64,000 bases of DNA from JBMYYR01 sp049609625 (lineage in GTDB: Bacteria; Bacteroidota; Bacteroidia; Flavobacteriales; CAJXXR01): the NCBI GenBank assembly GCA_049609625.1, contig JBMYYR010000001.1:28217-92216 (forward strand), read 5' to 3'. The notes below the pieces were generated by a model. That model saw only the letters and a list, made by a program, of their open reading frames with translations, was not told the DNA's origin and ran no database searches. Positions 18,092 through 26,321 of the stretch are shown here, piece by piece. The position numbers and the translations under genes were made by a program. Position 1 is the stretch's first letter. The number at the start of each line of letters is the position of its first letter.

Positions 18092-18586
18092 TCAATTTTT
18101 CTTCAAATCCTGACACAAAAAGCCAAAAGGCAATAAATCGGCCAAGCTATTGAGTAAAATCACAGAACCTTTTCCTGAAAAGAGAAGAATAGGAATAGCC
18201 TGGTTTTGAAGATGTTCGTATTCCAGCATTACCTGTCGGCAAGCTCCACAGGGCGACAGCACGCCTTTAAAATCAAATTGTTCTGAACCAGCCACAACCG
18301 CAAGGGCTTTTATTTTGGAATCATGTTGCTGAGCGCCGTAAGCGAAAAAAGCAACACGCTCGGCACAAAGTCCAGAAGGATATGCCGCATTCTCTTGATT
18401 ATTTCCCAAAACCACTGACTGATCTTCTAAAAGCAAAGCTGCGCCAACTTTAAAGTTAGAATAAGGCGCATAAGCTTTTGCTTGAGCTATTTTTGCTGAT
18501 TCAATTAGGTTTTGATACTCCATTGATAAATCAGAAATTTGCTCAAATTCTTGATATTGAAGCTCTAATGTTTTGGTTTTTGACAA
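18092..18586 (-). CDS. cdd: Cytidine deaminase
   Basis: 164 residues, homotetrameric-type zinc enzyme that deaminates cytidine and deoxycytidine for pyrimidine salvage. Zinc ligands and the catalytic glutamate lie in AAYPSGLCAERVA and PCGACRQVMLEY, and the N-terminal substrate loop AYAPYSNFKVGAAL is intact. A methionine about 20 codons downstream is an alternative start, because the first 20 residues are not needed for the fold. It lies apart from neighbours (about 200 bases on the usp side). Confidence 0.95.
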   Translation of the reverse strand: MSKTKTLELQYQEFEQISDLSMEYQNLIESAKIAQAKAYAPYSNFKVGAALLLEDQSVVLGNNQENAAYPSGLCAERVAFFAYGAQQHDSKIKALAVVAGSEQFDFKGVLSPCGACRQVMLEYEHLQNQAIPILLFSGKGSVILLNSLADLLPFGFLCQDLKKN

Positions 18587-18633
18587 TTTAATTGATGTAT
18601 GATGTTTTAAAAAAATTCAAATGACAGACTGAT

Positions 18634-19698
18634 TTACAGCCAAAAAGGCTTCTTTTTATCAAACGACTCAAACAGATTATAGAGTTCCTCTGGTGTTTTT
18701 AGTGAAGCTTCCCCGCCCCAAATCTCGTCGTAAATCTCCCATTGCTCGGGCGTAATAGTTGTTCTAACTTGATCGAAAGCAGTAACGTAATGCGGTTTAA
18801 TATTTTTTGTATCCGTATGTTCTTTTAGGGCATTTTCTGTGACTACAAAGTCCATCTCTTGCCAATAAATATAATGAGGTTTTTTAAGATGTAGGCAGTA
18901 TCCTAATGACGTTCCTATATCATTAGCCATAGTCATATCGGATAGCGAAATAATGCTTTTTACCCTAGGTAAAAAATTAAGGTCAGATCGATGACCAGCA
19001 GTAACAACCTTAAACCCAGCTTTGAGATAAGGCAAATGATTATTGATTACAATGTCTTGATAATAAATACTTACAACTACTGTATCATAATCCTTACCGA
19101 CTTTAGAAATTTCTTTTATCCAGCTTGTATAGTCAAATTTTGTTGAATGTGATTCAATAGAATGGAGTGGAAAGACAAGTAATACCGAGCCTAATTCGGA
19201 CTTTAACTCCTCAAGCTTATCAACACTTAACAGACTGTCTACATACGCTATATGTGGTCCTATTTTATGAATAGATTTATTCACGTTACCCAAGGTTTTA
19301 AAAAAATTATACCGAATAGGTCCAAAGGTCAAAATAGCAGGAAATCTATTTTTATACACCTCAAAATCAATAATATAGTCATCGTAATAAATCCCGTGTT
19401 CAATAATGGCATTAATCGGTTTATTCCATTTTGAAAATTGCCTTAGGTTTTGGGCTATTGCAAACCTAGAGTTTACATAATAATACTCATCTGAATACGA
19501 AGGTAGATTCTGACTTAACGAATCGACATCAAAAATAGATAACGTTTTTCTCCTTTCAACTTCTTTAAGGAATCGCTTTCTCATTCCAAATCTGAACGTA
19601 TTGGCTTTATAAACAGCTAAGGTTTGGTAGTATTCCCTGTATTTTTCGGGATAAATTTTGAGAACTAATTTGAGAAATGATATAAGAAGGTTTTTCAT
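18634..19698 (-). CDS. Unassigned protein linked to the Wzx-like flippase
   Basis: 354 residues, no membrane helices. I cannot assign it firmly. The overall pattern resembles glycosyltransferase-like proteins of surface polysaccharide clusters, with alternating Rossmann-like strands (SVLLVFPLHSIES, DTVVVSIYYQDIVI, GFKVVTAGHR). A late segment with SLSDMTMANDIGTSLGYCL is reminiscent of nucleotide-sugar binding halves of GT-B enzymes. It begins 7 bases after the flippase gene on the same strand, so an envelope polysaccharide role is inferred from context. Confidence 0.8.
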   Translation of the reverse strand: MKNLLISFLKLVLKIYPEKYREYYQTLAVYKANTFRFGMRKRFLKEVERRKTLSIFDVDSLSQNLPSYSDEYYYVNSRFAIAQNLRQFSKWNKPINAIIEHGIYYDDYIIDFEVYKNRFPAILTFGPIRYNFFKTLGNVNKSIHKIGPHIAYVDSLLSVDKLEELKSELGSVLLVFPLHSIESHSTKFDYTSWIKEISKVGKDYDTVVVSIYYQDIVINNHLPYLKAGFKVVTAGHRSDLNFLPRVKSIISLSDMTMANDIGTSLGYCLHLKKPHYIYWQEMDFVVTENALKEHTDTKNIKPHYVTAFDQVRTTITPEQWEIYDEIWGGEASLKTPEELYNLFESFDKKKPFWL

Positions 19699-19705
19699 TT
19701 TTGAA

Positions 19706-21052
19706 TTAAATGTTAGGTGTTTTAAGTGGTCTTGAAATTATTTTTTTGAACACTTTGACACTATGGTGAATCGTACTAAACTTAAACCAAGGCAATGGAA
19801 TGATTTTATATGCCATAGAAAACGTAATAATATACATCACAACGCAAGTTAGCAGAGTAGACCAAGCCGCAACAATGTTGCCATACTTAGGGATATACAA
19901 GATGTTCAATCCCAGATTTATAGCTATACCTATTGAGACGACAATTACATTGTAATAGGTTTTAAAGGTTTGACCAATAATCACGCTCGAAATTGTATAA
20001 AGACCATAAAACAAATATCCGAAAGCTACTGGTGTAACAACAATAAAAGAGTCTTCAAATTTTGGATCAAAAAATTCAATCAAAAACAATAATTTACCTA
20101 AAAGTAATACGCCTATCGTGATGATGATAATTATTAGCAAATACAAGTGAAAAAATGAAACAATGTCGTGTTTTAATAGATCGGTTTCATGTTTTGAGTC
20201 TTGTTCAGATTCTTTTTTTTCTAACTGACTAAAATACTCATACACTTTTGGAACAAAAACAAGGTTAAACGCATTGATAGCGACAAAAACTAAAGCTCCA
20301 ATTTTGTAGCCCATGTCGTAAATTCCAACATCAGATTTTCCCAAATAATAATCTATGATATATCGATCACTTAAATTTAAGGCTTGTTCCAACAAAACAA
20401 CGACTAATAAAGGTAGCGAATATAAAAATGCTTTTTTTATAAGGTTTAGATCTGGTTTGAATATGAGGTCTCCGGATTGGGCTAGTTTGTAAAATGTATA
20501 GCATCCAAAAAACACAGGTAAAACTAAAGCTGGTATGGATCGACTTTCCCAACTGAGGTCGGTGTAATAAATCAGGTAGAGCGACAGAACGAGATTACTT
20601 ATTGTCATCAGGGTGCTTAGTACGCCAAATTCTAAAGATTTTTTTCGATTTCTGAGCAGAGTGAGATAAATAAAGTAGCTCAATGAGAAAAAGGAGCTTA
20701 CAGGAATCCACCAGATGTAGAAATTCGGTATATCTTGCAAGGCATTTAGTTCCTGAAAGGCGTAACCATTTAAAAAACCAAGCAAGGTATTGGTAACAGC
20801 AGAAACCAAGAATATATTAAATATCGCTACTGGAACTTCCTCTGGTTTTCGGTAATAGATATACTGTAAATAGGAGTTTAGAGAAAGTGAAGAAATTGTA
20901 GAGAAAATAAGGTTGAAGATTGTAAACATAGACAATACTCCTACATCATCGGTAGTAAATTGCCGTGTAATAATCGGTATTAAAATAAAGGGAATCAGTT
21001 GATTAAGAACTGTTGTTCCAAAATAGATAAACGTATCTTTTATAAATTTCAT
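19706..21052 (-). CDS. Wzx-like polysaccharide flippase
   Basis: 448 residues, about 12-14 predicted membrane helices throughout. The N-terminus (IPFILIPIITRQFTTDDVG) is typical of oligosaccharide flippases of the MATE/MOP superfamily, which move undecaprenyl-linked repeat units across the inner membrane. A charged cytosolic loop (about 275-292, QLEKKESEQDSKHETD) divides the two halves. It pairs with the downstream unassigned gene; a Wzy/WaaL-like protein lies 3 kb away. Confidence 0.9.
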   Translation of the reverse strand: MKFIKDTFIYFGTTVLNQLIPFILIPIITRQFTTDDVGVLSMFTIFNLIFSTISSLSLNSYLQYIYYRKPEEVPVAIFNIFLVSAVTNTLLGFLNGYAFQELNALQDIPNFYIWWIPVSSFFSLSYFIYLTLLRNRKKSLEFGVLSTLMTISNLVLSLYLIYYTDLSWESRSIPALVLPVFFGCYTFYKLAQSGDLIFKPDLNLIKKAFLYSLPLLVVVLLEQALNLSDRYIIDYYLGKSDVGIYDMGYKIGALVFVAINAFNLVFVPKVYEYFSQLEKKESEQDSKHETDLLKHDIVSFFHLYLLIIIIITIGVLLLGKLLFLIEFFDPKFEDSFIVVTPVAFGYLFYGLYTISSVIIGQTFKTYYNVIVVSIGIAINLGLNILYIPKYGNIVAAWSTLLTCVVMYIITFSMAYKIIPLPWFKFSTIHHSVKVFKKIISRPLKTPNI

Positions 21053-21128
21053 AAGCCCAAGACGAGTTAGTTTAGTCTACTTTTTCCTTTTTTTTTGATA
21101 AAGCTATAATGAACTTACAGCCGTTCAA

Positions 21129-22229
21129 CTACTTATGTTTAGATTTTGAAGCTGCTTCTAAATTACGTTCAATTTTATGTTTTGGTCTTGTCCATTTCAA
21201 TTCATCTCGTTCCGATTTTGGAACAGATTCTTCAACAATTTCAGGCTTATCTCCTTTTTTGTAAGGTTTTCTCGGGCTCAAACCTAAAATATCAAACAAC
21301 TTCATGTCTTCGGTGATATCTGGGTTTGGTGTGGTGAGTAATTTATCGCCAGCAAAAATAGATCCAGCTCCAGCCAAAAAGCAAAGCGCTTGTCCTTCCT
21401 GACTCATTTCTGTACGTCCGGCAGAAAGTCTAACTAAGGTTTCAGGAAGTATGATTCGAGTTGTGGCTACCATTCGAACCATATCCCAAACCGATGTAAT
21501 TTCCTGATCTTCAAGCGGTGTGCCTTCCACAGGAACTAAAGCATTAATTGGTGTAGATTCTGGATGTGGAATCATTGTCGATAAAGACAACAGCATTCCA
21601 GCACGGTCGTCATCGGATTCTCCCATACCGATAATTCCACCAGAACAAACGGTTACGTTGGTTTTTCGAACGTTCTCAATGGTACTCAAACGGTCTTCAT
21701 AAGCTCGAGTCGAAATCACTTCTTTGTAATAATCCTCAGAAGAATCTAAATTATGATTATAAGCATACAAACCTGCATTAGCAAGTCTTTTAGCTTGGTT
21801 TTCAGTAATCATACCTAAAGTACAACACACCTCAACGTCTAATTTATTGAGCGTTTCTACCATTTCTACAACTTGATCAAAATCAGAACCTTCTTTCACA
21901 TTTCGCCAAGCGGCGCCCATACAAATTCGCGAAGAACCTGCTGCTTTTGCACGCAAAGCCTGAGCTTTCACCTGACTTACAGACATCAAATCGTTACCTT
22001 CCAAACCAGTAGAATACCGTGCTGCTTGCGGACAATAACCACAATCTTCTGGACAACCACCTGTTTTAATCGAAATCAAAGTACTGACTTGCACTTCTTT
22101 TGGGTCATGAAACTGACGATGTACTTGCGCAGCTTGATAAATAAGGTCAATCAAAGGTCGATTATAAACTTCTAAAATCTCTTCTTTTGTCCAATTATGT
22201 CGAGGGGAATTAGTCTGCTCTGTATTCAT
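21129..22229 (-). CDS. bioB: Biotin synthase
   Basis: 366 residues from the ATG at 22229; an upstream in-frame TTG would add 11 residues of no family likeness and is rejected. It is a radical SAM enzyme that inserts sulfur into dethiobiotin in the last step of biotin synthesis. The iron-sulfur cluster motif CPEDCGYCPQAARY is intact, followed by the second-cluster cysteines (VCCTLGM, TVCSGGIIGMGE) and LVRLSAGRTEM. A lysine-rich tail of about 45 residues extends beyond the usual end. No other bio genes are in the window. Confidence 0.96.
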   Translation of the reverse strand: MNTEQTNSPRHNWTKEEILEVYNRPLIDLIYQAAQVHRQFHDPKEVQVSTLISIKTGGCPEDCGYCPQAARYSTGLEGNDLMSVSQVKAQALRAKAAGSSRICMGAAWRNVKEGSDFDQVVEMVETLNKLDVEVCCTLGMITENQAKRLANAGLYAYNHNLDSSEDYYKEVISTRAYEDRLSTIENVRKTNVTVCSGGIIGMGESDDDRAGMLLSLSTMIPHPESTPINALVPVEGTPLEDQEITSVWDMVRMVATTRIILPETLVRLSAGRTEMSQEGQALCFLAGAGSIFAGDKLLTTPNPDITEDMKLFDILGLSPRKPYKKGDKPEIVEESVPKSERDELKWTRPKHKIERNLEAASKSKHK

Positions 22230-22300
22230 TTTGAGTTGTTTATGCTTTGTTTTGGAGATCAAAAATTCAGTATTAAAATCAATGACAAATCCTAAAGATG

Positions 22301-22308
22301 CAAATATA
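22301..22308 (-). promoter_or_regulatory. -7 promoter motif for bioB
   Basis: On the minus strand this reads TATATTTG, an exact TAnnTTTG match, leaving a leader of about 65 bases before bioB. It lies in the divergent bioB-ribBA region. Confidence 0.45.
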
Positions 22309-22407
22309 AGCTATCCAAGTTTGTTTTTATTCGTTTCGATGCCAGATTTTTTTCGATAAAGAACATAATTAAAGCCCTTCGGGATTAAAACCTACATTTC
22401 AAATTAA

Positions 22408-22415
22408 TATCTTTG
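22408..22415 (+). promoter_or_regulatory. -7 promoter motif for ribBA
   Basis: TATCTTTG matches TAnnTTTG exactly and is 15 bases before the ribBA ATG. The leader would be too short for an FMN riboswitch. A small hairpin with a UUCG-type loop (about 22369-22388) lies just upstream, near where a -33 box would be. Confidence 0.5.
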
Positions 22416-22430
22416 CAAAAAAAAATAATT

Positions 22431-23645
22431 ATGTCGGGAACGTTAAATTCCATCCAAGAAGCCATTGAAGATATTCGCCAAGGCAAAATTGTTATTGTTG
22501 TTGATGATGAAAACCGTGAAAATGAAGGCGATTTTGTTTGTGCAGCTGAAACCATGACAGCCGAAACGGTGAATTTTATGGCAAAATTTGGTCGAGGACT
22601 AATTTGTGCGCCGCTCACCGAACAACGTTGCGATGAGTTGGAGCTGAATTTGATGGTTGGTAAAAATACCGACCCAAACAATACGGCATTTACGGTTTCG
22701 GTTGATAAAATTGGAGATGGTGTAACGACAGGTATTTCGGCTCTCGACCGTGCAAAAACCATTTTAGCACTCGTAGATCCAGCAACCAATCCAAGTGATT
22801 TATCTCGACCTGGACATATTTTTCCATTAAAAGCTAGAGCCGGAGGTGTTTTACGACGTGCTGGCCATACCGAAGCGGCGATCGATTTAGCAAAACTTGC
22901 AGGTTTAAATCCTGCTGGCGTTATTGTCGAAATTATGAACGAAGACGGCAGTATGGCTAGGCTTCCTGAACTTAAAAAACTTGCCAAAACCTACGACATG
23001 AAAATCATTTCTATTGAAGATTTGATTGCTTATCGTATGCATAGCGAAAGCCTAATCAATCATTTAGAAACGGTTGAGTTGCCGACAGAACAAGGTCATT
23101 TCAAACTTTCAGCCTTTGAACAAGTCAATACAGGAAGACATCATTTGGCTTTGCATAAAGGCGAATGGGCAGAAGATGAATCGGTTTTAGTGCGTGTACA
23201 TTCGTCTTGCATGACTGGTGATATTTTTGGCTCTTGCCGATGCGATTGTGGTCCTCAGTTGACCAAAGCTATGGAATTGATAGAGGCTGAAGGTAAAGGT
23301 GTTGTGGTTTATATGAATCAGGAAGGTCGTGGTATTGGTTTGATAAATAAACTAAAAGCATACAAGCTTCAAGAAGAAGGTTTTGATACGGTTGAAGCTA
23401 ACATCAAATTAGGCTTTAAGGCCGATGAAAGAGATTACGGAGTTGGTGCTCAGATTTTGAGAAATCTTGGTGTTCGTCAAATGAAATTGATGTCGAATAA
23501 CCCAAAGAAACGAACAGGATTGATCGGTTATGGTTTAGAAGTTACTGAAAATGTTTCTTTAGAAATTGAAAGTAACGAACACAACGAATTTTACCTCAAA
23601 ACCAAGAAATCTAAATTAAATCACAATCTAAGTCAGAGTTTTTAA
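22431..23645 (+). CDS. ribBA: Bifunctional DHBP synthase / GTP cyclohydrolase II
   Basis: 404 residues from ATG 22431 (an upstream TTG in frame overlaps the promoter motif and is rejected). The N-terminal RibB domain (about 1-205) makes 3,4-dihydroxybutanone 4-phosphate; DDENRENEGDF holds the acidic metal site and RPGHIFPL and RAGHTEAA are present. The C-terminal RibA domain (about 208-400) opens GTP; zinc cysteines are in HSSCMTGDIFG and CRCDCGPQL, and NQEGRGIGL carries the catalytic region. It supplies both precursors for riboflavin synthesis. Confidence 0.97.
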   Translation: MSGTLNSIQEAIEDIRQGKIVIVVDDENRENEGDFVCAAETMTAETVNFMAKFGRGLICAPLTEQRCDELELNLMVGKNTDPNNTAFTVSVDKIGDGVTTGISALDRAKTILALVDPATNPSDLSRPGHIFPLKARAGGVLRRAGHTEAAIDLAKLAGLNPAGVIVEIMNEDGSMARLPELKKLAKTYDMKIISIEDLIAYRMHSESLINHLETVELPTEQGHFKLSAFEQVNTGRHHLALHKGEWAEDESVLVRVHSSCMTGDIFGSCRCDCGPQLTKAMELIEAEGKGVVVYMNQEGRGIGLINKLKAYKLQEEGFDTVEANIKLGFKADERDYGVGAQILRNLGVRQMKLMSNNPKKRTGLIGYGLEVTENVSLEIESNEHNEFYLKTKKSKLNHNLSQSF

Positions 23646-23666
23646 TGATCTGATTTTCAATTGATA

Positions 23667-24938
23667 TTAAGATGTTTTTTCTCTGCGCGCTTCAATCACA
23701 GGAAGCGTAAAGGCAAACAAACAGACATAAAAGGCTCGATTTAAAATTAGTGACCCTGAAAATACATCACCTTTATAGTGCCCCACAAACAAAAGGAGGC
23801 AAAACACAGGTATAAACCAGCGGTAGGTTTTGATGGTGTTTTGAATAGCAAATAAAGCGGCATTGAGGTAAATAAAAATCGAGATAATAATTCCAGGGAC
23901 ACCAAAATACAAAGCTTGTCTCATGTAGCCTGCGTCTGTTAAACCATAATACCATCCGTCTATTCTGAAATACATGCCATCGCCATGCAACAAAGTAGCA
24001 TCGGGCAAATCATAATAGTGACTATCGCTTAGCTGTGCAGAGGATTTAGTGGTCAGTTCTCCTGTCTCTATAAATTCATAGTAGAACTCAAACGCCCAGG
24101 GTAATATATTAGTATTAATCGAGGTATATACACTAGGGAATACGACAGCAAGCAAGTTGTATGCTATCAAAATCACAGCGACTGAGTATCCAATAGCCTT
24201 TGTGGTAGACCAAAACGTACCATTGTTAATAGATTGAAGAGTAACGAGGGCTAAAAATACCGCAACACCAATAAAGCCTGTTCGCCCAGAACAAATAATA
24301 CTTAAAATAATAAAAGCAATTTGAACAACATGGATAAACTTAATTTTTGTGTTCTGGAGTCTAAAACCAATTAGCACGAGGAAAACAGATTGGACTAAGG
24401 AAAAATCATAAAGCCTTGTGGAGCTCATGCTGATTCCGCGAAACCACTGAAAGGATCCCGTCGGTTTAAATTTGGTTTTCAAATAAATAGACATCAATTC
24501 CCTAAACTCACTCGAAATAAACTGAATGAAAATAAACGTAGTCTGTATAAAAACCACTTGAAGAATAAGATTTACGAAATCATCAAACTTATAACCTCTT
24601 CGTATTAAATTGCTAACATAAAGTGAACCAAACACTAGCATTTCAATAAGATGAGTTGCGATTTGCTCTAAAGGTGCTGTTTGTTCATCAATCGTGCCAT
24701 GAAAAAGAAGAATAAAAATAGTATAAGCAATCAGCGCTCCATAAAGTAGCGCATGTTTGACTAGAAATTTTGTAAACTTAAAGTTATTGGCTAAGACAGC
24801 TTCTGCCACCACCAAAAGAATCATAAATTTTGAGGGGCTGTAAGGCAAAAACACAAGTACAGGAGAATACATATAGAGAAACAATACCAAAACATAGTAT
24901 AGATGTCCAAGTGTAGATAAATTTAGCCTTAACGCCAT
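23667..24938 (-). CDS. O-antigen polymerase/ligase-like membrane protein
   Basis: 423 residues with about 10-12 membrane helices and a larger non-membrane loop in the second half (about 265-335), the layout of Wzy polymerases and WaaL ligases. SGRTGFIGVAVFLA is a segment often seen in this superfamily. Sequence alone does not separate polymerase from ligase. It is convergent with ribBA, 21 bases apart. A minus-strand TAATTTTG motif at 24964-24971 may drive it. It probably serves the same polysaccharide as the flippase at 19.7-21.0 kb. Confidence 0.82.
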   Translation of the reverse strand: MALRLNLSTLGHLYYVLVLFLYMYSPVLVFLPYSPSKFMILLVVAEAVLANNFKFTKFLVKHALLYGALIAYTIFILLFHGTIDEQTAPLEQIATHLIEMLVFGSLYVSNLIRRGYKFDDFVNLILQVVFIQTTFIFIQFISSEFRELMSIYLKTKFKPTGSFQWFRGISMSSTRLYDFSLVQSVFLVLIGFRLQNTKIKFIHVVQIAFIILSIICSGRTGFIGVAVFLALVTLQSINNGTFWSTTKAIGYSVAVILIAYNLLAVVFPSVYTSINTNILPWAFEFYYEFIETGELTTKSSAQLSDSHYYDLPDATLLHGDGMYFRIDGWYYGLTDAGYMRQALYFGVPGIIISIFIYLNAALFAIQNTIKTYRWFIPVFCLLLFVGHYKGDVFSGSLILNRAFYVCLFAFTLPVIEARREKTS

Positions 24939-25041
24939 TTGTGAATATTTTTATGCAAAGAAACAAAATTAATATGCTCAACAAACACATTAAACCATAT
25001 AAGCAAAATTATTTTTATTCATTTGGTATAAATAAATCGAA

Positions 25042-25069
25042 TTGGTTTCCTCAATTTTGATTACTTTAG
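25042..25069 (+). promoter_or_regulatory. Likely promoter of the LD-carboxypeptidase gene
   Basis: TTG (25042-25044), a 17-base spacer and TACTTTAG (25062-25069) match the Bacteroidota TTG-N17-23-TAnnTTTG promoter with one mismatch, ending 16 bases before the start codon. Confidence 0.45.
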
Positions 25070-25085
25070 TTAAAATTTCAACATC

Positions 25086-25970
25086 ATGATGCCAAATGAA
25101 ATACAAACCATTGCACTCTGCGCCACGGCTCGTTGGGTAGATGTCGAACTCATTCAAAACACTGAACTTTGGCTACAAAAACTCGGTTACAAGACTAAAA
25201 GAGCTGAAAATCTGAGTGTTAAGCATCATCAATTTTCGGGGACAGACGACGAAAGAAGCGTAGCTTTTCAGGCGCTTTTAGACGACAAAACGATTGATGC
25301 CATTTGGTGTCTTAGAGGTGGTTATGGTACGGTACGGATTGTGGATAGTATAGACTGGGCGTCGTTTAAAAAACATCCAAAATATATCATTGGCTTTTCA
25401 GATTTCACTGTTTTGCTTAATCATGTTTTGCAATTTAATATACCGAGTATTCACGCCCCAATGCCTATTCAGCACATAGATCTGGACGATGATTCTAAAC
25501 TCAGATTAGAGCAAAGTTTTAGTTTAATATGTCCTGAAATGGTCTGGAAAAGCAATCAGATACAACAATCCAAATCCATTAAAGGAAAGTTAGCTGGAGG
25601 AAATCTATCTGTACTTTTTAGTATGTTGGGTTCGGATAGTTTTCCAAAACTTCAAGATTCGATTTTATTTTTAGAAGATCTAGATGAATACGTTTATCAT
25701 ATTGATAGAATGATGTTTGCATTATGGCGAGCTGGAGCCTTAGGTGGTATTAAAGGGTTTTTGATTGGTGGATTTACATCCATTCACGACCACAAATTAC
25801 CTTTTGGGCAATCGGTTGAAGGTATTTTTTCATTTTTTGCTGAAAAATTAGACGTCCCTATCTTTTTTGATGCACCTGTAGGTCATCAAAAGCAACATTT
25901 CCCTTTAGTTTTTGGAAGAGAGACGCTCATCAAACAACACAAAGATCACATTAGCTTATTACATCTATGA
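25086..25970 (+). CDS. LD-carboxypeptidase (peptidase family S66)
   Basis: 294 residues, no signal peptide, so cytoplasmic as expected for peptidoglycan recycling. It cleaves the terminal D-alanine from murein tetrapeptides. The family serine is in GFSDFT (about 100-105), the glutamate in LFLEDLDEYVY and the histidine in DAPVGHQ. CLRGGYGTVRI is the typical N-domain segment. The start could be the first or second methionine. It overlaps the next gene by four bases (ATGA). Confidence 0.94.
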   Translation: MMPNEIQTIALCATARWVDVELIQNTELWLQKLGYKTKRAENLSVKHHQFSGTDDERSVAFQALLDDKTIDAIWCLRGGYGTVRIVDSIDWASFKKHPKYIIGFSDFTVLLNHVLQFNIPSIHAPMPIQHIDLDDDSKLRLEQSFSLICPEMVWKSNQIQQSKSIKGKLAGGNLSVLFSMLGSDSFPKLQDSILFLEDLDEYVYHIDRMMFALWRAGALGGIKGFLIGGFTSIHDHKLPFGQSVEGIFSFFAEKLDVPIFFDAPVGHQKQHFPLVFGRETLIKQHKDHISLLHL

Positions 25971-26320
25971 AACAGCACGATTTAGGAAAATGGGGCGAGC
26001 AACTTGCACATCAATTTTTGACCACAAAAGGTTATGTCATCTTATTCAGAAATTGGCGATCTAAGAAAGCTGAAGTGGATTTAATTGCTTTTTATAAAAA
26101 CCGAATTATTTTAGTGGAAGTCAAAACCAGAAGTAATACACTGTATGGCGAACCTATTCAATCCATCTCAAACAAAAAAATTGAACTCCTTAGACAAGCT
26201 GCCGAAGATTTTCTAAATCAATATAATTTAGAAAATGAAATTCAAATTGATGTTTTTGGTATTGATGGCGATGAGCGCGCTTATCAAATTGAATGGATAA
26301 GCGACGCTATCGGGTTTTAA
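25967..26320 (+). CDS. YraN family nuclease-fold protein
   Basis: 117 residues, the usual size of the family (UPF0102). The PD-(D/E)xK-like core is visible as WGEQLA, KAEVDLIA and VEVKTR. The family is conserved but its function is unsettled; DNA processing is suspected from the fold. It ends one base from the convergent E1 gene. Confidence 0.93.
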   Translation: MKQHDLGKWGEQLAHQFLTTKGYVILFRNWRSKKAEVDLIAFYKNRIILVEVKTRSNTLYGEPIQSISNKKIELLRQAAEDFLNQYNLENEIQIDVFGIDGDERAYQIEWISDAIGF

Positions 26321-26321
26321 T

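Noticed and set aside
22369..22430. Possible FMN riboswitch before ribBA
   Set aside because: The promoter motif is 15 bases from the ATG and only one small hairpin lies upstream, so there is no room for the multi-helix RFN element in the transcript.
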